Assembly: GCF_004339665.1 (NCBI RefSeq)
Contig: NZ_SMMU01000019.1
Location: forward strand, 1-64,000
Direction: 5' to 3'
Origin: Azotobacter chroococcum
GTDB taxonomy: Bacteria; Pseudomonadota; Gammaproteobacteria; Pseudomonadales; Pseudomonadaceae
DNA: 64,000 bases
Shown here: positions 37,736 to 45,051 of the stretch, in pieces
Layout of the letters: every line of letters starts with the position of its first letter
Position numbering within the stretch: position 1 is the first letter of the stretch
Position numbers and translations under genes: made by a program
Notes under the pieces: generated by a model
What the model was told of the DNA's origin: nothing
What the model saw: the letters and a program-made list of their open reading frames with translations, nothing else
The model's database searches: none

Positions 37736-38692
37736 ATGCGCATGAAAACCCATTCCCCGATCCTAGCCCTCCTGCTGGCCTGCGCATGCGTGGCCGTCAT
37801 GCCCGGCGTCCAGGCCGTCGACAAGAGCCCGCCGGCCCGCACGCCGTCTCCCCTGCAGCTGGCCTCCGCCAGCGCCCTGGTGGTCGACCTGAACAGCGGC
37901 AGGGAGCTGTTCGCCAGCCACCCGGACGTGGTCGTGCCGATCGCCTCGATCAGCAAGCTGATGACCGCCGTGGTGACCCTGGACGCCGCCCAGCCGCTCG
38001 ACGAGGTGATCCCGGTGCTGATCCACGACACCCGCGAGCTGCGCGGCGTCTACTCGCGGGTGCGGGTCAACAGCCGCATCAGCCGCAGGGAGATGCTGCT
38101 CCTGGCCCTGATGTCCTCGGAGAACCGCGCCGCGGCGAGCCTGGCGCACAACTACCCGGGCGGCCATGCGCGCTTCGTCGCGGCGATGAACGCCAAGGCC
38201 CGCGCGCTGGGCATGCACAGCACCCGCTTCGTCGAGCCGACCGGCCTGTCGGAGCTGAACGTCTCCACCGCCCGCGATCTGGTGAAACTGCTCAGGGCCG
38301 CGCGGCAGTACCCGCTGATCCGCGAGCTGAGCACCACGGCGAGCCAGAGCGCGCGCTTCCAGAAGCCGAGCTACATGCAGAACTTCAACAACACCAACCC
38401 GCTGGTGCGCAACCCCACCTGGCGCATCGAGGTCACCAAGACCGGCTTCATCAACGAAGCGGGCCATTGCCTGGCCATGCTCGCGGTGGTGCAGAACCGT
38501 CCCGTGGCCATGGTGCTGCTGAATACCCTCGGCAAGCGCTCGCATGTCGGCGACGCCACCCGCGTGCGGCAGTGGCTGGAAACCGGCAAGAGCGCTCCGG
38601 TGCCCCTGGTGGCCCAGCGCCACAAGCAGCAGAAGCTGCTGGAATGGCGCAGGACCCAGGCCACCGCGACCACTCAGGACTTGCGCAGATAG
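37736..38692 (+). CDS. pbpG: D-alanyl-D-alanine endopeptidase (PBP7-type)
   Basis: 318 residues with a signal peptide ending near VQAVD. The serine penicillin-binding motifs are all present: SISK (S71-K74), SEN (S128-N130) and KTG (K235-G237). Low-molecular-weight PBP7/8 enzymes cleave DD-crosslinks in peptidoglycan in the periplasm. A second ATG two codons downstream (37742) is equally possible. Its 3' end overlaps the convergent GlsB-type gene by 19 bp. Confidence 0.93.
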   Translation: MRMKTHSPILALLLACACVAVMPGVQAVDKSPPARTPSPLQLASASALVVDLNSGRELFASHPDVVVPIASISKLMTAVVTLDAAQPLDEVIPVLIHDTRELRGVYSRVRVNSRISRREMLLLALMSSENRAAASLAHNYPGGHARFVAAMNAKARALGMHSTRFVEPTGLSELNVSTARDLVKLLRAARQYPLIRELSTTASQSARFQKPSYMQNFNNTNPLVRNPTWRIEVTKTGFINEAGHCLAMLAVVQNRPVAMVLLNTLGKRSHVGDATRVRQWLETGKSAPVPLVAQRHKQQKLLEWRRTQATATTQDLRR

Positions 38693-38919
38693 CCGACGAC
38701 GACCAGCAGGAGGATGGCGCCGATCACCGCGCCGATGAAGCCGGCGGCTTCGCCGGCGTGGTAGATGCCCAGCGCCTGGCCGCCGTAGGTGGCCACCACC
38801 GAACCGCCGATGCCGAGCAGGATGGTCATGATCCAGCCCATCGGCTGATCGCCCGGCTTGAGGAAACGCGCGACCACACCGATCAGCAGGCCGATGAGGA
38901 TGGTGCCGAGGATGCCCAT
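38674..38919 (-). CDS. GlsB/YeaQ/YmgE-family small membrane protein
   Basis: 81 residues, almost entirely three membrane helices ([56 protein letters not shown]) with the family's [12 protein letters not shown] loop. This transglycosylase-associated-protein family is often general-stress induced; function is unclear. Convergent with pbpG and overlapping its last codons. Confidence 0.92.
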   Translation of the reverse strand: MGILGTILIGLLIGVVARFLKPGDQPMGWIMTILLGIGGSVVATYGGQALGIYHAGEAAGFIGAVIGAILLLVVVGYLRKS

Positions 38920-38996
38920 GGCAAGTGTTCCCGTAGGGTGAGCTTGCCTCCAGCCTAGTCGCCGTACGGCGCGGCGACAACGCAGGGTGGCCCGGG

Positions 38997-39120
38997 AGCG
39001 TAGGGCGGGTTAGCCGCAAGGCGGCGTAACCCGCAAAGGATGCCGCCAGGCATCCCCTGTGCCGGCCTGCCGGCCGGTTGGTGGGTTACGGCCTGCGGCC
39101 TAACCCACCCTACGCGGTGG
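38997..39120. repeat. REP-like interspersed palindromic repeats, inverted pair
   Basis: Two related ~37-bp elements face each other: the left begins GCGTAGGGCGGGTTAG and ends GTAACCCGC; the right begins GGTGGGTTACGG and ends CTAACCCACCCTACGC, its near reverse complement. Each half is itself imperfectly palindromic. The GTAG head and GGGTTAG core are typical of REP elements mobilised by RAYT transposases in Pseudomonas. It lies between the GlsB-type gene and the end of purK and may act as transcription end or mRNA stabiliser. Confidence 0.75.
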
Positions 39121-39128
39121 GCGCGGCA

Positions 39129-40211
39129 TCAGCCTTCGATCAGCGCCTCGACCTTGGCGATCTGCGCGTCGAGGGTGGCGCGATCGGCACAGCGCAGGGT
39201 GGCGTGGCCGACCTTGCGCCCGGCCTTGAACGCCTTGCCGTAGTGGTGCAGGTGGCAGTCGGCGATGGCTGCCACCTTGTCCACCGGCGGCACCGCGCCG
39301 ATGAAGTTGAGCATGGCGCTCTCGCCGACCTTGGCGGTCGAGCCCAGCGGCAGGCCGGCCACCGCGCGCAGGTGGTTCTCGAACTGGCTGCACTCGGCGC
39401 CTTCGATGGTCCAGTGCCCGGAGTTGTGCACCCGCGGGGCGATCTCGTTGGCCTTGAGGCCGCCGTCCACCTCGAAGAACTCGAAGGCCAGCACGCCGAC
39501 GTAGTCCAGCTTCTCCAGCACGCGGCCGACGTAGTCCTCGGCCAGCGCCTGCAGCGGGTGCTCGCTGCTGGCCACCGACAGGCGCAGGATGCCGGCCTCG
39601 TGGCTGTTGTGCACCAGCGGGTAGAAGCGCGTCTCGCCGCTGCGGCCGCGCACGGCGACCAGCGACACCTCGCCGCTGAAGGGCACGAAGCCTTCGAGGA
39701 TGCACGGCACGCTGCCCAGCTCGGCGAAGGCGCCGGCGACATCCGCAGGCTGGCGCAGGACTTTCTGGCCCTTGCCGTCGTAGCCCAGGGTGCGGGTCTT
39801 GAGCACCGCCGGCAGGCCGATCTCGGCCGCGGCGGCGTCGAGGTCGGCCTGCGAGTGGATGTTGGCGAATTCCGGGGTGGGAATGCCGAGGCTCCTGAAC
39901 AGGCTCTTCTCGAACCAGCGGTCGCGGGCGATGCGCAGCGACTCGGCGGAGGGATAGACGGGGACGAACTGGGAGAGGAAGGCCACCGTCTCGGCCGGCA
40001 CGCTCTCGAACTCGAAGGTGACCAGATCGACCTCGTCGGCCAGCTGGCGCAGATGGTCCTGGTCGCCGTAGTCGGCGCGGATGTGCTCGCCGAGGGCGGC
40101 CGCGCAGGCATCCGGCGCCGGGTCGAGGAAGGCGAAGTTCATGCCCAGCGGAGTGCCCGCCAGGGCCAGCATGCGGCCCAGCTGGCCGCCACCGATCACG
40201 CCGATCTTCAT
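39129..40211 (-). CDS. purK: PurK, N5-carboxyaminoimidazole ribonucleotide synthase
   Basis: 360 residues, ATP-grasp family. Starts MKIGVIGGGQLGRMLALAG with the nucleotide-binding GGGQLG. Conserved ATP-grasp blocks include VLKTRTLGYDGKGQ, FEFFEVDGGLKANEIAPRVH and NSGHWTIEGAECSQFENHLR. Uses ATP and bicarbonate to carboxylate AIR in purine synthesis. It is 16 bp downstream of purE, so expressed as purEK. Confidence 0.97.
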   Translation of the reverse strand: MKIGVIGGGQLGRMLALAGTPLGMNFAFLDPAPDACAAALGEHIRADYGDQDHLRQLADEVDLVTFEFESVPAETVAFLSQFVPVYPSAESLRIARDRWFEKSLFRSLGIPTPEFANIHSQADLDAAAAEIGLPAVLKTRTLGYDGKGQKVLRQPADVAGAFAELGSVPCILEGFVPFSGEVSLVAVRGRSGETRFYPLVHNSHEAGILRLSVASSEHPLQALAEDYVGRVLEKLDYVGVLAFEFFEVDGGLKANEIAPRVHNSGHWTIEGAECSQFENHLRAVAGLPLGSTAKVGESAMLNFIGAVPPVDKVAAIADCHLHHYGKAFKAGRKVGHATLRCADRATLDAQIAKVEALIEG

Positions 40212-40227
40212 CTTGAGGCCCCCTTTC

Positions 40228-40719
40228 TCACGCGTCGCGCGGGTCCGGATTGTCGAGCACGGTACGGGTCTGCTCGTCGCGAAAACGCTTGAGCGCCTCG
40301 TGGAACTGCGGGTGCTGGCCGCCGAGGATGCTGGCGGCGAGCAGCGCGGCGTTGACCGCGCCGGCCTTGCCGATGGCCAGGGTGGCGACCGGCACGCCGG
40401 CCGGCATCTGCACGATGGAGAGCAGCGAGTCGACCCCGGAGAGCATCGACGACTGCACCGGCACGCCGAGCACCGGCAGGTGGGTCTTGGCCGCGCACAT
40501 GCCCGGCAGGTGCGCGGCGCCGCCGGCCCCGGCGATGATCACCTGGATGCCGCGGGACTCGGCCTGCTCGGCGTACTGGAAGAGTAGATCCGGGGTGCGG
40601 TGGGCGGAAACCACCCTGACCTCGTTGGGGATGCCCAGCTTGTCCAGCATCTCCACGGTGTGACTGAGGGTGCTCCAGTCGGACTTGGAACCCATGATCA
40701 CGCCTACCAGTGCGCTCAT
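40228..40719 (-). CDS. purE: PurE, N5-carboxyaminoimidazole ribonucleotide mutase
   Basis: 163 residues. Class I PurE marks: VIMGSKSDW at the N-terminus, [12 protein letters not shown] and the [12 protein letters not shown] loop. It moves the carboxylate of N5-CAIR to C4 in purine synthesis. It is the first gene of purEK, preceded by a structured leader with a terminator-like hairpin. Confidence 0.97.
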   Translation of the reverse strand: MSALVGVIMGSKSDWSTLSHTVEMLDKLGIPNEVRVVSAHRTPDLLFQYAEQAESRGIQVIIAGAGGAAHLPGMCAAKTHLPVLGVPVQSSMLSGVDSLLSIVQMPAGVPVATLAIGKAGAVNAALLAASILGGQHPQFHEALKRFRDEQTRTVLDNPDPRDA

Positions 40720-40754
40720 CGTCGTGCCTCTTCGTTGGCGCCCGCAGGCGCGTC

Positions 40755-40810
40755 AAAAAACAACAAGCCACGCTGGCAGGGCGTGGCTTGGCTGGAGGTG
40801 CGAGCCCTCC
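40755..40810 (-). promoter_or_regulatory. Structured purEK leader with terminator-like hairpin
   Basis: Read on the minus strand, upstream of purE, a first hairpin (GGAGG, 7-nt loop, CCTCC; 40794-40810) is followed by a strong hairpin (AAGCCACGC, 7-nt loop, GCGTGGCTT; 40765-40789). GTTG and a run of six T (40755-40760) come next. That order is hairpin, terminator, then gene 36 bp later, as in transcription attenuators and some riboswitches. No leader peptide or known purine riboswitch core is evident. The hairpins are directly visible; a regulatory role is inference. Confidence 0.6.
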
Positions 40811-40934
40811 GGATTTGAGAGGGGATCGCATTATCAAGCGGCGGAGTATAACCCAAAGCCGGGCACGGGAGTGCAGGCGCATGGGCCTTCCGTCCGGGGT
40901 ACCATGCCTGCTTCTCCTTTTCCGAGATCAGGCC

Positions 40935-41945
40935 ATGTCCACCATCAACCGACTCATGGTCCTCTACAGCGGCGGCACCATCGGCATGCAGGCCAGCGCC
41001 CGCGGCCTGGTGCCGGCCGCCGGCTTCGACGCCCGCCTGCACGAGCGGCTGGCTGCCGAGCCGCAGCGGCGCATGCCGCCCTGGCGCTACCGCGAGCTGA
41101 GCCCGCCGATCGACAGCGCCAACATGAACCAGCAGCACTGGCTGGCCCTGCGCGACGCCATCGTCGCCGCGGTCGAGGAGGACGGCTGCGACGCCGTGCT
41201 GCTGCTGCACGGCACCGACACCCTGGCCTACAGCGCCGCGGCACTGGGCTTTTTGCTGCTCGGCCTGGGCGTGCCGGTGGTGCTGACCGGCGCCATGCTG
41301 CCGGCGGACGTCCCGGGCAGCGACGCCTGGGACAACCTGTTCGGCGCCGTGGACGCCCTCGCCCGGGGCGTGGCGCCCGGCGTGCATCTCTACTTCGGCG
41401 GCCGCCTGCTGCACGGCGCCCGCGCCACCAAGCTGGGCAGCGCGACCTTCGGCGCGTTCGCCGAGCTGCCGCGCCAGCGCCACGGCGAACGCGCCGCCGC
41501 CCTGCCCGCCGCACTCGACTACCGGCGGATTCGCCAGCCGGTGAGCCTCGCCGTGCTGCCGCTGTTCCCCGGCCTGCAGGCGGCACAGCTGCGCGCCCTG
41601 CTTGGCAGCGGCGTGCAGGGCCTGGTGCTGGAGTGCTACGGCAGCGGCACCGGCCCCTCGGACGACGCCGAACTGCTCGAGGCGCTGCGCGAGGCCCGCC
41701 GGCGCGGCACGCTGCTGCTCGGCATCAGCCAGTGTCCCCACGGCCATGTGGCGTTCGGCACCTATGCCGCCGGCAACGCCCTGAGCGAGGCCGGGCTGCT
41801 CGGCGGCGACGGCATGACCCGCGAGGCGGCGCTCGGCAAGCTGTTCGCCCTGCTCGGCGCCGGCCTGTCGGCGGACGAGACCGAGCACTGGCTGCGCCAG
41901 GACCTGTGCGGCGAGTGCGCCGACCTGCCCGGCGCGAGCGCCTAA
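40935..41945 (+). CDS. ansA: Type I-like L-asparaginase
   Basis: 336 residues. The two catalytic threonine motifs are present: YSGGTIGM (T15) and LLHGTDTLAYS (T94, D95), plus LTGAMLPAD. No signal peptide, so cytoplasmic, consistent with type I asparaginase. Hydrolyses asparagine to aspartate and ammonia. The ATG at 40935 gives the normal family N-terminus MSTINRLMVLYSGGT. Divergent from purEK. Confidence 0.92.
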   Translation: MSTINRLMVLYSGGTIGMQASARGLVPAAGFDARLHERLAAEPQRRMPPWRYRELSPPIDSANMNQQHWLALRDAIVAAVEEDGCDAVLLLHGTDTLAYSAAALGFLLLGLGVPVVLTGAMLPADVPGSDAWDNLFGAVDALARGVAPGVHLYFGGRLLHGARATKLGSATFGAFAELPRQRHGERAAALPAALDYRRIRQPVSLAVLPLFPGLQAAQLRALLGSGVQGLVLECYGSGTGPSDDAELLEALREARRRGTLLLGISQCPHGHVAFGTYAAGNALSEAGLLGGDGMTREAALGKLFALLGAGLSADETEHWLRQDLCGECADLPGASA

Positions 41946-41959
41946 GCGCCTACGCCTAC

Positions 41960-42376
41960 CTAGTAGGACCCGCAGCCCAGCACCTCGGCCTCGGCCAGTT
42001 CCCGCCCGCTGCCGTCGTAGAGCACGGCGTAGACCTGGGTGGACATCGCCCAGGCCTCCAGCCGGTAGCGCTGCCCGGCGGCGAAGTCCGGATAGCGCAG
42101 GCGCACCCAGCAACTGATGGGCAGCGTGTTGCGGCCCATCGGGTTGCCCTGATAGTAGTAGCGGAAGGTCGCTTCCAGCTCATGGGCGCCGGGCGTCACC
42201 TGGAAATAGCGGCCGTCGCGCAGCCGCTGGCCGTCCTGCCAGTCGGCCATCAGCAGGCTGGTCACCTCGCGGGCCTCCAGCTCGACCCAGGCCATCCGCG
42301 GGTCCGGCGCGGGCAGTGGACTGGCGCAGCCGGCCAGCAGCAGGGAAAGGGTCAGCCAGGAAAGTCGTCCGTGCAT
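41960..42376 (-). CDS. Exported lipoprotein, paralogue A
   Basis: 138 residues with a lipoprotein signal (MHGRLSWLTLSLLLAGC, lipobox LAGC). The mature part has MAWVELEAREVTSLL, the motif RYFQVTPGAHELEATF, LRYPDFAAGQRYRLEA and a C-terminal cysteine (LGCGSY). The same blocks occur in the neighbouring gene in the same order, so the two are a tandem paralogous pair. Function unknown; I recognise no named domain. Periplasmic or outer-membrane location is predicted from the lipobox. Confidence 0.8.
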   Translation of the reverse strand: MHGRLSWLTLSLLLAGCASPLPAPDPRMAWVELEAREVTSLLMADWQDGQRLRDGRYFQVTPGAHELEATFRYYYQGNPMGRNTLPISCWVRLRYPDFAAGQRYRLEAWAMSTQVYAVLYDGSGRELAEAEVLGCGSY

Positions 42377-42405
42377 GGGCAGCCTCGCGGGAAGGAGGCG
42401 AGGCG

Positions 42406-42825
42406 TCAGGCTCCGCTGCTGCAGCCGCTCTCCCGACCGCTCGCCACCATCCGGCGCTGGTCGTCATAGAGCCGGGCCCAGGCACGGAAACCGACGTCGC
42501 CGACCTCCAGACTATACCGCTGGCCGGCGGTGAATTTCTTGTAGTTCAGGCGGATCAGGCAATTGCGCTCGTAGGGCGCGCTGTCCGGACCGATGTTGCT
42601 GCCCGCCACCTCGAAGCGGTAGCGCATGCCCAGCTCGTGGGCGCCGGGGCTGACCTGGAAGAAGCGGTGGTCGTCCAGCGCCTTGCGGTCCACCTCGGCG
42701 GCGCGCAGCGAATGGGGCACCTGCGGATTCAGCTCGATCCAGGCCTGGCCGGGGTCGTGTCGCGGCAGCAGCAGGTTGCAGCCGCCGAGCGCCAGCAGAC
42801 AGGGAAACAGGATGAGAACGCGCAT
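42406..42825 (-). CDS. Exported lipoprotein, paralogue B
   Basis: 139 residues with a lipoprotein signal MRVLILFPCLLALGGC (lipobox LGGC). The start at 42825 has GGAG seven bases upstream and gives a proper signal peptide; in-frame ATGs further up (42852, 42894) do not. Shared with paralogue A: QAWIELNPQV, HRFFQVSPGAHELGMRY, LNYKKFTAGQRYSLEV and a C-terminal SGCSSGA. It lies 29 bp before the paralogue, in the same orientation. Function unknown. Confidence 0.8.
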   Translation of the reverse strand: MRVLILFPCLLALGGCNLLLPRHDPGQAWIELNPQVPHSLRAAEVDRKALDDHRFFQVSPGAHELGMRYRFEVAGSNIGPDSAPYERNCLIRLNYKKFTAGQRYSLEVGDVGFRAWARLYDDQRRMVASGRESGCSSGA

Positions 42826-43006
42826 GACGAAGCTCCGGAGTGTCGTGGTCATGGAATCGGTGGGCTGGAAAAACCGGACCGGCTCCCGCCACATCGAGGC
42901 CCGGGATTGTCCGTCTGCGGCCTGTACACTCGCTCGTGCACGGGCGAGCGAAGCGCTCGCCTTTCCTTCCTTCCTTGAATGCCTGCAGGGCCACCGGGTT
43001 CACCGG

Positions 43007-44107
43007 ATGAAATTTTTCAGCTCACTCGACAACCTTACCCTGCGCGGGGTTCCCCTATTGCTAGCCATCTGTCTGAACGGTTGTTCTACTTTCGACTATT
43101 ACCGTCACATGGCCAGTGGCCAGCTCGAGCTGCTGCGCCGCCGCGAGCCGGTCGCCGCGCTGGTCGCCGATCCGGCCCGCGATCCCGTGCTGCGCCAGCG
43201 TCTCGCCCAGGCCCAGGCGGCGCGCACCTTCGCCAGCGCCCGGCTCGGCCTGCCGGACAACGCTAGCTACCGTCTCTACGCGGACCTCGGCCGGCCCTAT
43301 GTGGTGTGGAATCTCTTCGCCACCGAGGAATTTTCCGTCGAGCCGCTCAGCCACTGCTTCCCGATCGCCGGCTGCGTCGCCTATCGCGGCTTCTACCAGC
43401 TCGGCCGGGCGCGCGGCGCGGCGGCGCTGCTGCGCCAGCAAGGCCTGGACACCTACGTCGGCCCGGTGGAAGCCTACTCGACCCTCGGCTGGTTCGCCGA
43501 TCCGATCCTCGCCGGCATGCTGCGCCATGGCGACGACGAACTGGCCGCGCTGATCTTCCACGAACTGGCGCACCAGCGGCTCTACGTGGCCAACGACACC
43601 GCCTTCAACGAGTCCTTCGCCAGCTTCGTCGAGCGCGAGGGCCTGCGCCAGTGGCGCGCCAGCCGTGGCCTGCCGCCGCCGGACGAGCGCCGCGCGCGGC
43701 GCGGCGAGCAGTTCGTCCGCCTGGTGCTGGACAGCCGCGACCGTCTGCAGGCGCTCTATGCCAGCGGCCTGCCGGCGGACGAAATGCGCCGGCGCAAGGC
43801 GGCCGAGTTCGACGCGCTGCGCCGGCGCTACCGGAGCCTGCGCGACGGCGAATGGCAGGGCGAGCGTCGCTACGACGCCTGGATCGAAGGCCCGCTGAAC
43901 AACGCCAAGCTGCTACCGTTCGGCCTGTACGACGGCTGGCTGCCGGCCTTCGCGGAAATGTTCCGCCGCGCAGGCGAAGATTGGCCACGCTTCTATGCCG
44001 AAACCGAGCGTCTGGCGCAGCTGCCCGCCGCCGCGCGCGAACGGCGCCTGGCCGAGCTGCAGGCCGGCGCGACGCCCCCCATCGCCATCCAGGAGAGCAC
44101 ACCATGA
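43007..44107 (+). CDS. Predicted zinc aminopeptidase (COG4324 type), lipoprotein-like N-terminus
   Basis: 366 residues. An N-terminal hydrophobic segment ends in a lipobox-like LNGC (VPLLLAICLNGC). The zinc motif HELAH (H185, E186, H189) is followed by the downstream glutamate pattern FNESFASFVEREG, as in gluzincin-type metallopeptidases. Length and motifs fit the proteobacterial 'predicted aminopeptidase' family. The substrate is unknown. Its stop overlaps the next start (ATGA), so it is co-translated with the DUF1161 protein. Confidence 0.85.
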   Translation: MKFFSSLDNLTLRGVPLLLAICLNGCSTFDYYRHMASGQLELLRRREPVAALVADPARDPVLRQRLAQAQAARTFASARLGLPDNASYRLYADLGRPYVVWNLFATEEFSVEPLSHCFPIAGCVAYRGFYQLGRARGAAALLRQQGLDTYVGPVEAYSTLGWFADPILAGMLRHGDDELAALIFHELAHQRLYVANDTAFNESFASFVEREGLRQWRASRGLPPPDERRARRGEQFVRLVLDSRDRLQALYASGLPADEMRRRKAAEFDALRRRYRSLRDGEWQGERRYDAWIEGPLNNAKLLPFGLYDGWLPAFAEMFRRAGEDWPRFYAETERLAQLPAAARERRLAELQAGATPPIAIQESTP

Positions 44108-44391
44108 ACAGATACTGCCTTGCCCTCGCGCTGGTCCTGCCGAGCGCCCCGCTGCTGGCGGCGGTCAAGCCCTGCGAGGAACTCAGGGAGGAGATCGAGG
44201 TGAAGATCCAGGCCGCCGGCGTGGCCTCCTACACCCTGGAGATCGTGCCCAATGCCGAGGTCACCGACCGCAACCTGGTGGTCGGCAGCTGCGACGGCGG
44301 GCGCCGGAAGATCATCTACCAGCGCAACGACGGCAGCCGCCGGCGCAGCGAAACGCCGGCGCCCGCGCCGGCGGATATTCCGGCCGACTGA
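44104..44391 (+). CDS. DUF1161-family periplasmic protein
   Basis: 95 residues with a signal peptide (MNRYCLALALVLPSAPLLAA). The mature core has the DUF1161 pattern: PCEELREEIEVKIQAAGV, YTLEIVPNAEV, VVGSCDGGRRKIIYQRND, with two cysteines. A proline/alanine-rich tail ends it. Function unknown. ATGA overlap with the aminopeptidase gene. Confidence 0.9.
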   Translation: MNRYCLALALVLPSAPLLAAVKPCEELREEIEVKIQAAGVASYTLEIVPNAEVTDRNLVVGSCDGGRRKIIYQRNDGSRRRSETPAPAPADIPAD

Positions 44392-44400
44392 GGTACCGCT

Positions 44401-44979
44401 TCAGTCCTCGTGATCGGCGAGCAGGTGCGGCTCCTTCAGCGGCAGGTAGTGCTCGGCCAGGTGCTGGTCCTTCAGCCGCACGTAGTTGTCGGCGCTGTAG
44501 CGGAAGAAGCCGCGCTCCTTGTCGTTCAGCGGGCGTGCCTGCTTGACCGGACTGCCGACGTACAGGAAGCCGCTCTCCAGGGTCTTGCCGGGCGGCACCA
44601 GGCTGCCGGCGCCGATGATCACCTCGTCCTCGACCACCGCGCCGTCCAGCACGATGGCGCCCATGCCGACCAGCACGCGGTTGCCGATGCGGCAGCCGTG
44701 CAGGGTCACCTGGTGGCCGACGGTGACGTCGTCGCCGATCTTCAGCGGGTAGCCGTCCGGGTTGAACGGCCCGGCGTGGGTGACGTGCAGCACGCTGCAA
44801 TCCTGGATGCTGGTGCGCGCGCCGATGCGGATGCGCTGCACGTCGCCGCGGATCGACACCTGCGGCCAGACCGAGCTGTCGGCGCCGATCGCCACATCGC
44901 CGAGCACCACGGCGGTGGGATCGACGAAGACCCGCTCGTCCAGCGTCGGGGTGATGCCCTGGAAGGTTCTGATGCTCAT
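44401..44979 (-). CDS. Gamma-carbonic-anhydrase-like hexapeptide-repeat protein
   Basis: 192 residues of left-handed beta-helix hexapeptide repeats (VVLGDVAIGADSSVWPQVSI and IGNRVLVGMGAIVLDGAVVE). The three zinc-ligand histidines are placed as in gamma carbonic anhydrases (VLHVTHAGP and VTVGHQVTLHGC). YrdA/CaiE-like proteins of this size often have weak or unproven anhydrase activity. Convergent with the DUF1161 gene. Confidence 0.88.
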   Translation of the reverse strand: MSIRTFQGITPTLDERVFVDPTAVVLGDVAIGADSSVWPQVSIRGDVQRIRIGARTSIQDCSVLHVTHAGPFNPDGYPLKIGDDVTVGHQVTLHGCRIGNRVLVGMGAIVLDGAVVEDEVIIGAGSLVPPGKTLESGFLYVGSPVKQARPLNDKERGFFRYSADNYVRLKDQHLAEHYLPLKEPHLLADHED

Positions 44980-45051
44980 GCCGAAGACTCCATGTGGGGG
45001 AGCCGTATCGTCCCGAACTGGCCCGGCGGGCGCAATAGCGCGGCTTGCCGC

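Noticed and set aside
40794-40810. T-arm-like stem with 7-base loop, suggesting a tRNA remnant
   Set aside because: No acceptor, D or anticodon arms can be built around it. Better explained as part of the purEK leader.
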